Of a stretch of 64,000 nucleotides of DNA, positions 34,851-44,398 are shown one piece after another; position 1 is the stretch's first letter, and every line of letters starts with the position of its first letter. The notes under the pieces were generated by a model. That model did not search any database and was not told the origin of the DNA. It saw only the letters and a program-made list of their open reading frames with translations. The stretch covers positions 1 through 64,000 of the forward strand of contig QHWB01000033.1 in the NCBI GenBank assembly GCA_003222395.1, read 5' to 3'. The position numbers were made by a program, and so were the translations under genes. Source of the DNA: Acidobacteriota bacterium (GTDB lineage: Bacteria; Acidobacteriota; Vicinamibacteria; Vicinamibacterales; CAVVIG01).

Positions 34851-35795
34851 TTATTCCGAAACGCGGTCAGCACCGCCCGGCGCCGGCTTCGCGCCAATGC
34901 CTGGCGAAGGGCCGGGCCCACCGAGGCCCGGCGGCGGCTGCGGCTCCTTCGGACCCTGGCTCACGTAATGGAAGAACGCGACCGGCGCGGCGAACAGGCT
35001 CAGCACCAGCGCGATTGGTTTGGCGAACCGCTTCCATACCGTGAAGGTCGGCGGAATTTGCGGATTCGCCGGCAGGCCGCCGTACAGCTCCGGCTTCGTG
35101 ATGTCGTGCAGCACGTAGATCACATGAGTGCCGCCAATCGACGGCGGATCGTACACGCCTGCATTCGGAAACCCTGAATGATCCCGCAGTTGCTTCGCAC
35201 GCGCGTCCGCGAGCGCGCGCATGTCGCTCTTCGTCCCGAACTTCAGACAGCCGGTGGGACACGATTTGATGCACGCGGGCTCGAGTCCCTGACCGACGCG
35301 GTCCGAACACAAGGTGCACTTGTAGACCTTCTTCGTCGCGCTGTTGAACTTCGGGATGTCGAAGGGACAGCCCGAGACGCAGTACTGGCACCCGATGCAG
35401 TTTTCCTGCTGAAAATCGACGATGCCATTGGTGTACTGAACGATCGCGCCGTCCGCCGGACATGCGCGCAGGCACCCGGGATCCTCGCAGTGCATGCACT
35501 GGTCCTTGCGCATCAACCACATCTGCGTGCCGTCGTCGCGCTGATGCTCGTGGAACTTGATCAGGTTCCAGTAGTTCCACTGAGTGGCCGGCATCGTCTG
35601 GTACGTGTTGTCGAAGGTGGTCTGCTGGAACGGCATGTCGTTCCATTCGACGCACGCGACTTCGCAGGCCTTGCAGCCGATGCAGGTCGTCACGTCGATG
35701 TACTTGCAGACTTCTTCTTCGCGCTGCACGCCGCGGCCCGGAACGCCGCCGGGATGCGCCGAGATGGCTCTGATTTGAAGCATGCCGGTCGGCAT
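34851..35795 (-). CDS. fdnH: Formate dehydrogenase ferredoxin (beta) subunit
   Basis: 314 residues with GGAGG 6 nt before the ATG. Four [4Fe-4S] clusters are indicated: CIGCKACEVAC, CMHCEDPGCLRACP, CIGCQYCVSGCPFDIP and CTLCSDRVGQGLEPACIKSCP. A C-terminal membrane helix (PIALVLSLFAAPVAFFHY) anchors it, then a Gly/Pro-rich tail. It relays electrons from the molybdenum/tungsten subunit to the b-type cytochrome. It begins 10 bp after the catalytic-subunit stop, as expected for an operon. A short fragment of a second, related ferredoxin lies upstream of the cluster at 39199-39436. Confidence 0.93.
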   Translation of the reverse strand: MPTGMLQIRAISAHPGGVPGRGVQREEEVCKYIDVTTCIGCKACEVACVEWNDMPFQQTTFDNTYQTMPATQWNYWNLIKFHEHQRDDGTQMWLMRKDQCMHCEDPGCLRACPADGAIVQYTNGIVDFQQENCIGCQYCVSGCPFDIPKFNSATKKVYKCTLCSDRVGQGLEPACIKSCPTGCLKFGTKSDMRALADARAKQLRDHSGFPNAGVYDPPSIGGTHVIYVLHDITKPELYGGLPANPQIPPTFTVWKRFAKPIALVLSLFAAPVAFFHYVSQGPKEPQPPPGLGGPGPSPGIGAKPAPGGADRVSE

Positions 35796-35805
35796 GATGC
35801 GCCTC

Positions 35806-38800
35806 CTAAGCCTTCTCGAGCTTCACCAGGAAGCCCTTGAATTCGGGCGTGTATGCGTTGGGATCGACCACGGTTGGCGACAGCAGATTGACACCGGTGA
35901 GCGCGGTGATTCCCTCGTCTTCCGCGATGCCGCGATACCCCCAGTGGATCGGGATGCCGATCTGGTACGTCTTCTTGCCGTCGATCAGCATCGGCTTGAT
36001 GCGCTGTGTGACCATCGCCTTGGCGACGTACGACGCACGCGCGCTTGTCACCTTGACCTTGTCGCCGCCTTTGATGCCGAGATCGTTGGCGAGGTCGTGC
36101 GGGATCTCGACGAACGGCTCCGGCACGAGCTGGACGTTCATCGGGTTGTTCTTTGTCCAGTAGTGGTAGTGCTCGGTAAGCCGATACGTCGTGCAGACGA
36201 TGGTGAAGCCCTGGTCGGGCGCGCCGAACTTGTCGAGATCCGTTTTCATCCGACGGACCACAGGGTTGTTCGACTGCTTCGGATGGAGCGGATTGAGCAG
36301 CGGGCTTTCGATCGGCTCGTAGTGCTCGGGGAAAGGACCTTCAGCGAATGCGGCGAGAGGCGCGAACAGCCGGCCGATTCCTTCGGGATTCATGATGAAG
36401 GGTCCCATGTGATCGGACGGCTTCGAATCGACCTTGAAGTCCGGCACATCGTTGCCGACCCACCGGCCGCCCGCTTCGTTCCACCAGATTTGGCGCCGCT
36501 CGGCGTCCCAGGGCTTGCCGGACGGATCGCACGAGGCGCGGTTGTACATCACGCGGCGGTTCGCCGGCCACGACCACCCCCAGTTCGGATAGATGCCGAG
36601 GCCGGATGGATCCTCGGTGCCGCGGCGGGCCGTCATGTTGCCGGCCTCCGTCCACGAGCCGCTGTACAGCCAATTGCCGCACAAGGTCGAGCCATCGTCG
36701 CGCAGGAACGCGAATCCCGGAAGCTGCTGTCCCGCCTTGATCACGGTACCCGTCGCCGGATCGGTGACGTCTGCGAGCGCCTGACCGTTGATCTCGCGCG
36801 CGACCTCTGCGAGCGACGGATTGCGCGGCTGCGTGTACGGCCAGCGCGCGTTGAGAATGGGATCCGGGAACTTGCCGCCCTCCTTCTGGTACAGCTCGCG
36901 CACCTTCAAAAAGACTTGCGCGAGGATGTCCTGATCGAGCCGCGCCTCGCCCGGCGGCGGCAGCGCGACGTTCTTCCATTGCAGCCAGCGCGCCGAGTTG
37001 ACGAAGTTGCCATCCTTCTCGGCGAAGCCGGCGCACGGCAGCCGATAGACGGTCGTCTGAATCTTCTTCATCTCGTCGCCGGTCGTGCCCGGCGCCTTCC
37101 AGAATTCGCTCGTTTCGTCGGGGTAAATCTCGCCGACGACGAGCCAGTCGGCCTTCTTCAGCGCCTCGATGTTCTTCTTCGTGTTCGGACCAATCTGCAC
37201 GCCGTTCATGCCAATCGCGAACATGCCCTTGATGTGGCCCGCGTACATGTCGTCCCAGATCTGGGTCCACGCGTGATTGCGATCGATCTTCGGCAGGTAG
37301 TGGAACGCCCAGTCGTTCTCCTTCTTCGCCGCGTCGCCGTACATGGCTTTGAGGAACGAGACCGCGAACTTCGGCGTGTTCGACCAGTAGTTGTACGAAT
37401 CCCATTCGCCCGGCTTCGACGACGTCGGTGTGGTTCGCTTCAGGAACGTCGCGAGGTCGGCGTCGTCCGGGTTCGGCATCTTGAGATAGCCGGGCAGGAT
37501 GTCGAACACGCCCGCCATGTCGGTGGCGCCCTGGATGTTCGAATGGCCGCGCAGCGCGTTGACGCCGCCGCCGGCGCGCCCGACGTTGCCGAGCAGCAGC
37601 TGCAGCATCGCCGCCGTTCGAATGATCTGCGTGCCGAATGTATGCTGGGTCCAGCCGACCGCGTAGATGATCGTGCCGGCTTTCGTCATGTCGCCGTCCT
37701 TGCGGATCGACGTGAAGAGATCGGCGGCCTTCAGGAACTGATCCTTCGGGATGCCCGTGATCCGCTCGACCATCTCAGGCGTGTACCTCGAGTACTGCGT
37801 TTTGAGGAGCTGGAATACGGACCGGGGATGCTGGAGCGACAAGTCGTAGGCGACGTTCGGCGGAAGGATCGCCGGCGCCGCTGGTTTGCTCGCAGCCGTT
37901 CCGGCGCCGTTGACGCCGGCCGGACCCTGCGCCGCGTACCCGAGGTTCGCAGCCGAGCCGGCGGACGCGCCGGCCGTGCCGGTCGACGCCTCGGTGCCGG
38001 CGTGCCCAGTCATGTTGCCGCCTTCCTGATAATTCCAGGTCGACTTGTCGTAGATCTGTGTCGACGGATCGAACCCGGAATACAGGCCGTCATCGGGAAG
38101 CTTGAAGCCTTCCTTCACGATGAACGCGGCGTTCGTGTAGTTGACGACGTAGTCGTGCGCGATCCGGCCGTTCTCGATCGCGTAGTTGATCAGGCCGCCA
38201 AGAAACGCAATGTCGGCGCCCGCCCGAATCTGCAAAAACAGGTCGGCGCTCGCGGCCGTCCGCGTGAAGCGCGGATCGACCACGATCATCTTCGCGTTGC
38301 GCTGGAGCTTCGCTTCAATCGGCCACTTGAAGCCGCACGGGTGGTTCTCGGCCGGATTCCCGCCCATGATCAACATCATGTCGGTGTTCTTGATGTCGAT
38401 CCAGCCGTTCGTCATCGCGCCGCGTCCGAATGTGGGCCCCAAACTGGAGACCGTTGGCCCGTGTCAAACCCGGGCCTGGTTCTCCAGGTACACCACCCCC
38501 AGACTGCGCATCGTCTTGACGACGAGATAATTGAACTCGTTCGTGTCGGTGCAGCCGCCGGTGAACGCAATCCCTTCGCAGCGATTGACCGTCCGCCCGC
38601 GCTGATCCTTCTCGACGAACGTCGCGTCGCGCGTCTTCTTGACGCGGTCGGCGATCTCGGCGATCGCCTGATCCCAGGAAATGTCTTCCCAGCGATCCGA
38701 TCCCGGCCGCCGCACAGCCGGCTTGAGCAGCCGCCGCTCGTTCACGATGTCCTGCTCGAGCGACGCGCCCTTCGGACAAAGCGTGCCGCGATTGATCGGA

Positions 38801-39045
38801 TGGTCGGGATCGCCTTCGACGTGGACCACCTGAGGGATGGCGTTCTTCGCCCGGTCGCCGAGCGTGTGGATGATCACACCGCAGCTGACCGAACAGTAGG
38901 GGCACGTGCTGCGCGTCTCGGTTGTGCGCTGAATCTTGAGCGTCTTCGCTTGCGCGTAGGCGGGTCCGACATCGAATCCGAACGCCGACAGGCCCGCTCC
39001 TCCGATGACGGTGGTCTGGATGAACGCTCTTCGGGAGATGTGCAT
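35806..39045 (-). CDS. fdnG: Formate dehydrogenase-N-type catalytic subunit, selenocysteine-containing, Tat-exported
   Basis: One 1079-residue protein read through an in-frame UGA (38464-38466, residue 194). A conventional reading splits it into a 193-residue N-terminal and a long C-terminal piece. Residues 1-30: twin-arginine signal SRRAFIQTTVIGG. [4Fe-4S] site: CPYCSVSCG, closing Cys in LCPKG. Then NQARV-UGA-HGPT, the exact context of Sec in E. coli FdnG, followed by PTFGRGAMTNGWIDIKN, VVDPRFTRTA, LLLGNVGRAGGGVNALRGHS and the C-terminal YRLTEHYHYWTKN. It oxidises formate to CO2 at a Mo/W-bis-molybdopterin site in the periplasm. Bases downstream of UGA fold as a SECIS. Selenocysteine tRNA and SelB genes are not in the window. 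Confidence 0.95.
38426..38463 (-). promoter_or_regulatory. SECIS-like hairpin directing selenocysteine insertion
   Basis: Immediately 3' of UGA, the mRNA has GG-U-CUCC (38452-38446), a loop AGUUU (38445-38441) and GGGGCC (38440-38435). Two G-C pairs, a bulged U, then four pairs to the loop. E. coli fdhF/fdnG SECIS elements have the same plan (GG-U-UGC, loop, GCA-CC), with the bulged U required for SelB, and a similar distance of 18 nt from UGA to the loop. The flanking CACGGGCC also resembles CACGGCCC downstream of the E. coli UGA. Confidence 0.8.
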
Positions 39046-39198
39046 GAGCAGCCTCCCAACTTAGGCAACCCGGTAGATGCTCTCGAGCGACGACACCTTG
39101 CAGAGTGCAATCATCGCGCCGACGTGCGCGTGTTTCAACTCTTTCCTTTACACGTACGCGCAGGCGCCGATCTGGTCACCGTTTTCGTTCACGCCAAC

Positions 39199-39436
39199 TC
39201 ACTCGTACGGCGTTGCTGACAGGCCGTGCGCGCTTGTCATCGGCACGCGAACGCCGCCGACCAGCATCACTAGCGCGGCCGGCGTCAGGCGCACGTATCC
39301 GGCGTCGGCGGCCGCCCGGCCGAATGTGGCCGGAAATCACAGCCCGATGGTGCCGTCGCCGTGCTGGTGCTCGCGGAACTTGATGAGGTTCCAGTAGCTC
39401 CACCACGTGCGGCATTCGGCGCTCTGTCGCGTTTCA
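39199..39436 (-). pseudogene. Remnant of a second formate-dehydrogenase-type ferredoxin gene
   Basis: On the minus strand, just after the amidohydrolase stop, one frame reads WWSYWNLIKFREHQHGDGTI, closely matching QWNYWNLIKFHEHQRDDGTQ of the intact beta subunit at 34851-35795. It meets a TGA after IGL, and the same frame then continues FPATFGRAAADAGYVRLTPA, ALVMLVGGVRVPMTSAHG, LSATPYE before another stop at 39199. No cluster-binding cysteine motifs survive. The C-terminal piece is unidentified. It is a decayed duplicate or a fusion of remnants. 39046-39198 contains nothing I can assign except the fdnG upstream region. Confidence 0.55.
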
Positions 39437-40843
39437 TCAACGGCGCGCTGTTTCGCTTTGCTTCACGAGCAGGCGTCCCATCGGGCGCTCGATCGGTTGT
39501 CCCCGGTGGAAGATCACATTTCCGCGAAGGTAGACGCGAACGACGACGCCGCGGAGGGAACAGCCGGCGTACGGGCTCGATGCCCGGCCATCGACCACCG
39601 TCGCGGCATCAACCTTGAACTCCGCGTCAGGGTCCCAGATGACGAGATCGGCGTCATAGCCAACATCAATCTCGCCTTTTCTTTCAAGACCGACGATGCG
39701 GGCGGGGGCGCGACACATCCACGCGGCAAGCTGACTGACGGTGTGGCCGCGCGCCGACGCGATGGTCCACGCGGCCGGCAGACTCAACGGCAGCGACGCG
39801 ATGCCGCTCCACGCGCGTGAAAAGTCGCGCGACTTGATGCGGTTGAATTCTGCGCGTGGCGGCGAGTGATCCGACGCGATCATCTGGATGAGACCGCCCG
39901 ATAGCGCGCCCCACAGCAGCTCGCGGTTGACCCGCTCGCGAATCGGCGGGACGCATTTGAACGCCGTCGCGCCGTCCGGCACTTGCTCCGCCACGAAAAA
40001 CAAATAATGCGGACATGTCTCCACGGTGACCGGCAGCCGCGCCGCCCGCGCATGGAAGATCGGCGTAAGCGCGTCGGATGACGACAGACTGAGGATGTGC
40101 GTTCTCGTTCTGTGCTCGCGACACAACTCGAGGAGCTGCAGAATTGCCTCGGTTTCCGCTTCTTTGGGGTGCGTTTCCAGGAACCGGATGTACTTGCGGC
40201 CGCCGCGAAGAGACCGCGTCAGTCGATCGAACAGTCCCATCGACGAGTTCTGGCCGTCCACGGCTCGTTCAATCGGCCCGGGAAGCTCGCCCTGGACCAT
40301 GAGCATGGCGCCGATCCGCGTGAGCGCCGGCATCGCCGTCCGCAGATCCGTTTCTGTGACGGCTGCGGCGCCGTCGACTGCAGCAGACCCGAACGCGCAC
40401 GCGAAACCGAACACACCCTCTTTCGCGAGTCGCCCGAGCTCATGGCTGTTTCCAGGAGCGATGCCGCCGCAGAAGCCGACGTCGACGGCACAACGTCCCT
40501 GGGCGGCGCACCGTTTCTGTTCGAGCGCCGCGACGCTCGCTGTCGGACGGCCTGCCGAGCCCAGATCGACGATCGTCGTGATGCCGCCCGCCGCGGCTGC
40601 CCTCGTCGTCTGCTCGAACACATGACCATCCGCCGCGGCCGACGCGTTCACGTGCACGTGGGTATCGACGGCTCCTGGCATGACGACGAGATCGCCGGCA
40701 TCGTCCAGGGGACACCTCTCCGGCACGTTCTCGAAATCGAGCACGCCTATGACACGCCCGCCGCGTATGTGCAGCGCCGCCGGCGTGACGCCGTCGCGCG
40801 TGACGACGCGGCGGCTGCGAACGACGAGGTCAGGCCGATACAT
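39437..40843 (-). CDS. Allantoinase/dihydroorotase-like amidohydrolase
   Basis: 468 residues, no signal peptide. A TIM-barrel amidohydrolase of the cyclic-amidase group: metal ligands in MPGAVDTHVHVN, later TVETCPHYLFF, KCVPPIRE and the aspartate site IASDHSPPRAEFN; the C-terminal barrel closure is GYDADLVIWDPDAEF. The order fits allantoinase (AllB) and dihydropyrimidinase relatives better than pyrimidine-pathway PyrC. It should hydrolyse an amide bond in a five- or six-membered ring, such as allantoin. The carboxylated lysine expected after the DLG...G segment is not obvious to me, which weakens the exact assignment. It is a solo gene with no purine-catabolism neighbours. Confidence 0.85.
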   Translation of the reverse strand: MYRPDLVVRSRRVVTRDGVTPAALHIRGGRVIGVLDFENVPERCPLDDAGDLVVMPGAVDTHVHVNASAAADGHVFEQTTRAAAAGGITTIVDLGSAGRPTASVAALEQKRCAAQGRCAVDVGFCGGIAPGNSHELGRLAKEGVFGFACAFGSAAVDGAAAVTETDLRTAMPALTRIGAMLMVQGELPGPIERAVDGQNSSMGLFDRLTRSLRGGRKYIRFLETHPKEAETEAILQLLELCREHRTRTHILSLSSSDALTPIFHARAARLPVTVETCPHYLFFVAEQVPDGATAFKCVPPIRERVNRELLWGALSGGLIQMIASDHSPPRAEFNRIKSRDFSRAWSGIASLPLSLPAAWTIASARGHTVSQLAAWMCRAPARIVGLERKGEIDVGYDADLVIWDPDAEFKVDAATVVDGRASSPYAGCSLRGVVVRVYLRGNVIFHRGQPIERPMGRLLVKQSETARR

Positions 40844-40955
40844 TGCGGCCGATGGATGGAAGACTCATATCAGATGCGCAGCTGCCACACGTCCCGCATG
40901 GCGCGCATCATACGCGCACCACGAGATCTTGTGGCGCGATGATCGTGGCTGCCGA

Positions 40956-42512
40956 TCAGGAGCGCGTGGCGGAGAGCTTCCACGCGTCGAGGTACGACGC
41001 GAGCGCGTTCGCCGTGGGTCTGCCGCGATCCGCCAGCGCGACGTAGCCATCGGGGCGCACGAGGTACACCGCGTTCGGCCGCAAGCCGTTCCGGCGCATC
41101 GCTGGTTGCCACGCGAACACGTGCAGCGGCAGTCGTCGTTGCTCGCAGACGACCCGGACCTCGGGCGCGGCCTCGCCGTACACGTGCACCTGCCAGTCGA
41201 TCGACGTCAGCGGCGCGAAGTTATCGGCGCGGTCGTCGCCGGCGTTCGTCTTCACCCAGGGCAACCGGTCGCCGCCCTGCACTGGTCCGGCGGCTCCCCG
41301 ACTCAACGCACTCCCGCGATAGTTCACCGCCGTCTGCGACACGGTGCGAAACGCGAGGCGCCGAATCGCTCGGAATGCGAACAGCGACGGGATCAAAACC
41401 GGCACGATGCGCAATCGCAGCGCGCGGGCGAATGCGCTGGAGCTCGTGACGCCGGTGAAGGCTTGATCGGTCGTGGCGACAAGCCGCCGCGCGAAGGCGA
41501 TCCGTTCCGTCTCGTACGTGTCGAGGATCGCCTGGTCTGCATCGCCCCGCACGACGGCAGCCAGTTTCCACGCGAGATTCACGGCGTCGCCGATCCCCGT
41601 ATTCATGCCCTGCCCGCCGACGGGACTGTGGATATGGGCGGCGTCGCCGGCGAGAAACGCTCGACCGGAACGGAACTGATCGGCGACGCGATGATGCACG
41701 CGATACGTCGAGAACCAGTTCACCCGCGCGATGTCGAGCGGCATCCAGTCGATGACGCGCTTGCTGACGTCGCTCCACGTCAAGTTGTCGTGCTGATGCT
41801 CGGCCTCCTCGCGAACCGTGCCGACGAGCCGCCCGCGGCGATCGCCTCGCAGCGGGAACACAGCAAGAAAATCGGTCGCGTCGAGCGCGACGTGCAGCTC
41901 TCCGTTCATCACCGCGCCTCCGCCGTCCACGTCGGCGACGTAGAACAGGTGCGCGTAGGTGCCGCCGGTGAATCCGATGTTCAGCGTCTCGCGGACAGCG
42001 GAGTGCGCGCCGTCGCAGCCCGCCACGTACGCGGCCGCGCACCGGGTCACAGCTCCATCGGATCCCTTCAGCCGCGCGACGACGCAACCTCCCGCCTGCT
42101 CGAAATCCAGCAGTTCCGTGCGGCGCTCGATCTCGACGCCGATCTGGTGCAGACGAGCGATCAACAACCGCTCGTGTTCGTCCTGCGAGAAGATCAGCAA
42201 GTACGGATATGGACTGATTCCCGCGCCCATGTCGCCGAAGACCGCGCGGGCCACGTGCCTGCCGGACACCCAGACGTTGGCGGCGACCGCCCGACGTCCG
42301 CGGGCGACCACGTCATCGGCCAGGCCGATCTGCCGGTATAGCTCGAGCGTGCGCGCCTGGACGCCGATGGCGCGTGACGTCGTGCCCGGCTCAGGGGTTT
42401 TGTCGATGATCCTGACGCGCACGCCGCATCGCGTGAGCCAGAGGGCCAGCACCAGACCGGTCGGCCCGGCGCCGGCGATCAGGACGTCGGTATTAGTCGA
42501 GGAAGTCTGCAT
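40956..42512 (-). CDS. FAD-dependent aromatic monooxygenase (PheA/TfdB type)
   Basis: 518 residues. Group A flavin monooxygenase: N-terminal dinucleotide fold DVLIAGAGPTGLVLALWLTR, the NAD(P)H/FAD DG motif YVAGCDGAHSAVRE and the second FAD motif AFLAGDAAHIHSPVGGQGMN, then TGIGDAVNLAWKLA. The C-terminal thioredoxin-like domain (about 400-518) is present. Such enzymes hydroxylate phenols, polyketides or antibiotics at the expense of NAD(P)H and O2. The substrate cannot be read from sequence. No neighbouring gene is obviously part of an aromatic-degradation pathway. Confidence 0.9.
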   Translation of the reverse strand: MQTSSTNTDVLIAGAGPTGLVLALWLTRCGVRVRIIDKTPEPGTTSRAIGVQARTLELYRQIGLADDVVARGRRAVAANVWVSGRHVARAVFGDMGAGISPYPYLLIFSQDEHERLLIARLHQIGVEIERRTELLDFEQAGGCVVARLKGSDGAVTRCAAAYVAGCDGAHSAVRETLNIGFTGGTYAHLFYVADVDGGGAVMNGELHVALDATDFLAVFPLRGDRRGRLVGTVREEAEHQHDNLTWSDVSKRVIDWMPLDIARVNWFSTYRVHHRVADQFRSGRAFLAGDAAHIHSPVGGQGMNTGIGDAVNLAWKLAAVVRGDADQAILDTYETERIAFARRLVATTDQAFTGVTSSSAFARALRLRIVPVLIPSLFAFRAIRRLAFRTVSQTAVNYRGSALSRGAAGPVQGGDRLPWVKTNAGDDRADNFAPLTSIDWQVHVYGEAAPEVRVVCEQRRLPLHVFAWQPAMRRNGLRPNAVYLVRPDGYVALADRGRPTANALASYLDAWKLSATRS

Positions 42513-42611
42513 CGTTCACAGAGGCGGCAGGCGACCGTCCGCACGGATGCCCGCCTCGATGCAAGACTAGATTGGATTTCAGCGACGTGTTCGAAGATTT
42601 TCAGCGAGAGA

Positions 42612-44243
42612 TCACTGGATCGCGGTGCCCCAGATGATCGTCGACCCCCACACGGTCGCCGGCGACCACGCGGGCTCGTTCACGTAGACAGCGGTTCCCC
42701 AGATGATCGTGGTGCCCCAGATGATCGTCTGCGACCACACATCGTGCTCGCCTTCGATCGTCGTCACCGGCGTCGGCATCTGCGGCGCGGACCATTCGCC
42801 AGTCGGATAGGACGGATCGATGGAAGCGGCAAGGTCGAGCGCGCCGCCGCCGTTCAGCGCACCGGCGCCACGGGTGAGCGGGTCGCCCGGGATGGATAAG
42901 GAAGAAAACTGCAGCATCGCCTTCGCGAGATTCGGCGTGAGCCGCGCGTCCGACTCGCGGCGATTCTGCTCGACGAGCAGCGCGACGACGCCGCTCGTGA
43001 CGGCGGCCGCCATGCTGGTGCCGCTCAACCGGAACAGCCGCGCGCGCCCGCGTTCGTCGAGCACTTGCCGTTCCGGATATTGGGTGTAGAGCACGCTGTC
43101 GACCGCGGCCGTTGACACGAGATCGTTACCCGGGGCGACGATCTCGGGCTTCTGGAATCCGTCGAACGGCGTCGGACCGTGCGCGCTGTACTCGGTGACG
43201 TCGTCGTCGAGCCGCGTCGACGTGTGATGCGTATCCAACGCCCCCACCGTGATGGCGGACGGGGCGGTTCCCGGCGACGAGATTTCGGCGAACCGCGTGC
43301 CGTCCGGAGGCGCCACGGCGTTTCCAGCCGACGTCACGACGATCAGACCCGCGCGCGTGGCGCACTCCACCGCCTCCACGAGCGGATCGTCGGCGGCGCG
43401 TTCGGTGGCGAGGTGGCCAAGCGACAAATTGACGACGTCGATGCCCAGCCGTTGGCGGTTGACGATCGCGAACTCGAGCGCCTGCAGCACCGTGCTGATC
43501 GTGCCCTGGCCGTGAGCGTCAAGCACCTTGAGGCCGATCACGCGGGCCGAGGGGGCGACGCCCGACGATCGGCCGGCGATCAGACCGCTCACATGCGTGC
43601 CGTGGCCGTAGTCGTCGTACGGTTCGGACCTGCGCCCGCCGCGTGTGAAGTCATAGAACGCGTCGGGGGTAAGTTCCGCACTCGGCGCGATACCCGAATC
43701 GAGGACCGCTACACCCGCACCTTTGCCGGACACGGTTGCAGTCGCGAGACCGAGTGTCGTGACGAGCGCCTGTCTGGCCGCGGTGCCACGACCGCCCGTC
43801 GAATCGCTCCCATCGGCGTGGGCGGCGACGATCGCGTTTGCCGAAATGTGCAGAACGGACGGGTCGGCCTCGAGGTCGCGGAGGTCGGCGCCGTGCAGAG
43901 CAACCGCGAACGCACTGACGCTCGGATGCTCGTTGATGATGCGATGGCCGCGCGCTTCGAGCCGCGTCCGCATGGCAGCGAGATCGGCGCCGTTGACGCG
44001 AACGATTACCTCGATCACGTCGGTGTTGGCCGGCAGATCGGCTGCCTGCCACAGTGCCCGATCGAGCTTCGGCCGGTCAGGTTGCGACGCCGCGCCCGCA
44101 TTGCGGGTCGCGGCGATTATCGCGGCGGCGATCGCTAACGCGCGGGCGCCGCGTTGTGCATACACCGCTGCACGAACAGCGCGATTTCGAAATTTCAATG
44201 GGCCCTTGCCTTCGTCGGGGATGAGCGTCGAAGCCAAAGGCAA
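42612..44243 (-). CDS. Subtilisin-family (S8) serine protease with C-terminal IIWGT repeats
   Basis: 543 residues from a TTG at 44243; a GTG at 44165 would also give a signal-like helix (RALAIAAAIIAATRNAGAA), so the start is unsure. An I9-type propeptide (DVIEVIVRVNGADLAAMRTR) precedes the catalytic domain: Asp in VAVLDSGIAPS, His in DDYGHGTHVSGL, oxyanion region VTSAGNAVAP and Ser in RLSGTSMAAAVTSG. The last 45 residues are short repeats (SQTIIWGTTIIWGTAVY, ATVWGSTIIWGTAIQ). WG-type repeats at the C-terminus of S8 proteases occur in Acidobacteriota and may form a beta-solenoid or an exit/anchoring signal. It is a secreted protease of unknown target. Confidence 0.92.
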   Translation of the reverse strand: MPLASTLIPDEGKGPLKFRNRAVRAAVYAQRGARALAIAAAIIAATRNAGAASQPDRPKLDRALWQAADLPANTDVIEVIVRVNGADLAAMRTRLEARGHRIINEHPSVSAFAVALHGADLRDLEADPSVLHISANAIVAAHADGSDSTGGRGTAARQALVTTLGLATATVSGKGAGVAVLDSGIAPSAELTPDAFYDFTRGGRRSEPYDDYGHGTHVSGLIAGRSSGVAPSARVIGLKVLDAHGQGTISTVLQALEFAIVNRQRLGIDVVNLSLGHLATERAADDPLVEAVECATRAGLIVVTSAGNAVAPPDGTRFAEISSPGTAPSAITVGALDTHHTSTRLDDDVTEYSAHGPTPFDGFQKPEIVAPGNDLVSTAAVDSVLYTQYPERQVLDERGRARLFRLSGTSMAAAVTSGVVALLVEQNRRESDARLTPNLAKAMLQFSSLSIPGDPLTRGAGALNGGGALDLAASIDPSYPTGEWSAPQMPTPVTTIEGEHDVWSQTIIWGTTIIWGTAVYVNEPAWSPATVWGSTIIWGTAIQ

Positions 44244-44398
44244 AAGCGGGGCCGCCGGATCGTCGTTACAAAAGTCGTTAGAAGATGTGAGTAGCGGCGA
44301 GCTTGCACGTCGAATGCGGCTCGGCCGGTTTCAAAAATCGTACGCTGGTTACAATGGTGAATTCGGCGATGAATTCAACGATGAGCTGAGCTGTATTG

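Noticed and set aside
35782-39219. Very long open frame on the + strand opposite the formate dehydrogenase gene
   Set aside because: Composition is Arg/Val/Asp-rich antisense sequence, with no domain; the minus strand carries a fully conserved selenoprotein.
39330-39345. TGA in the ferredoxin remnant as another selenocysteine codon
   Set aside because: The fragment lacks its cysteine motifs and N-terminus, and no SECIS-like fold follows.
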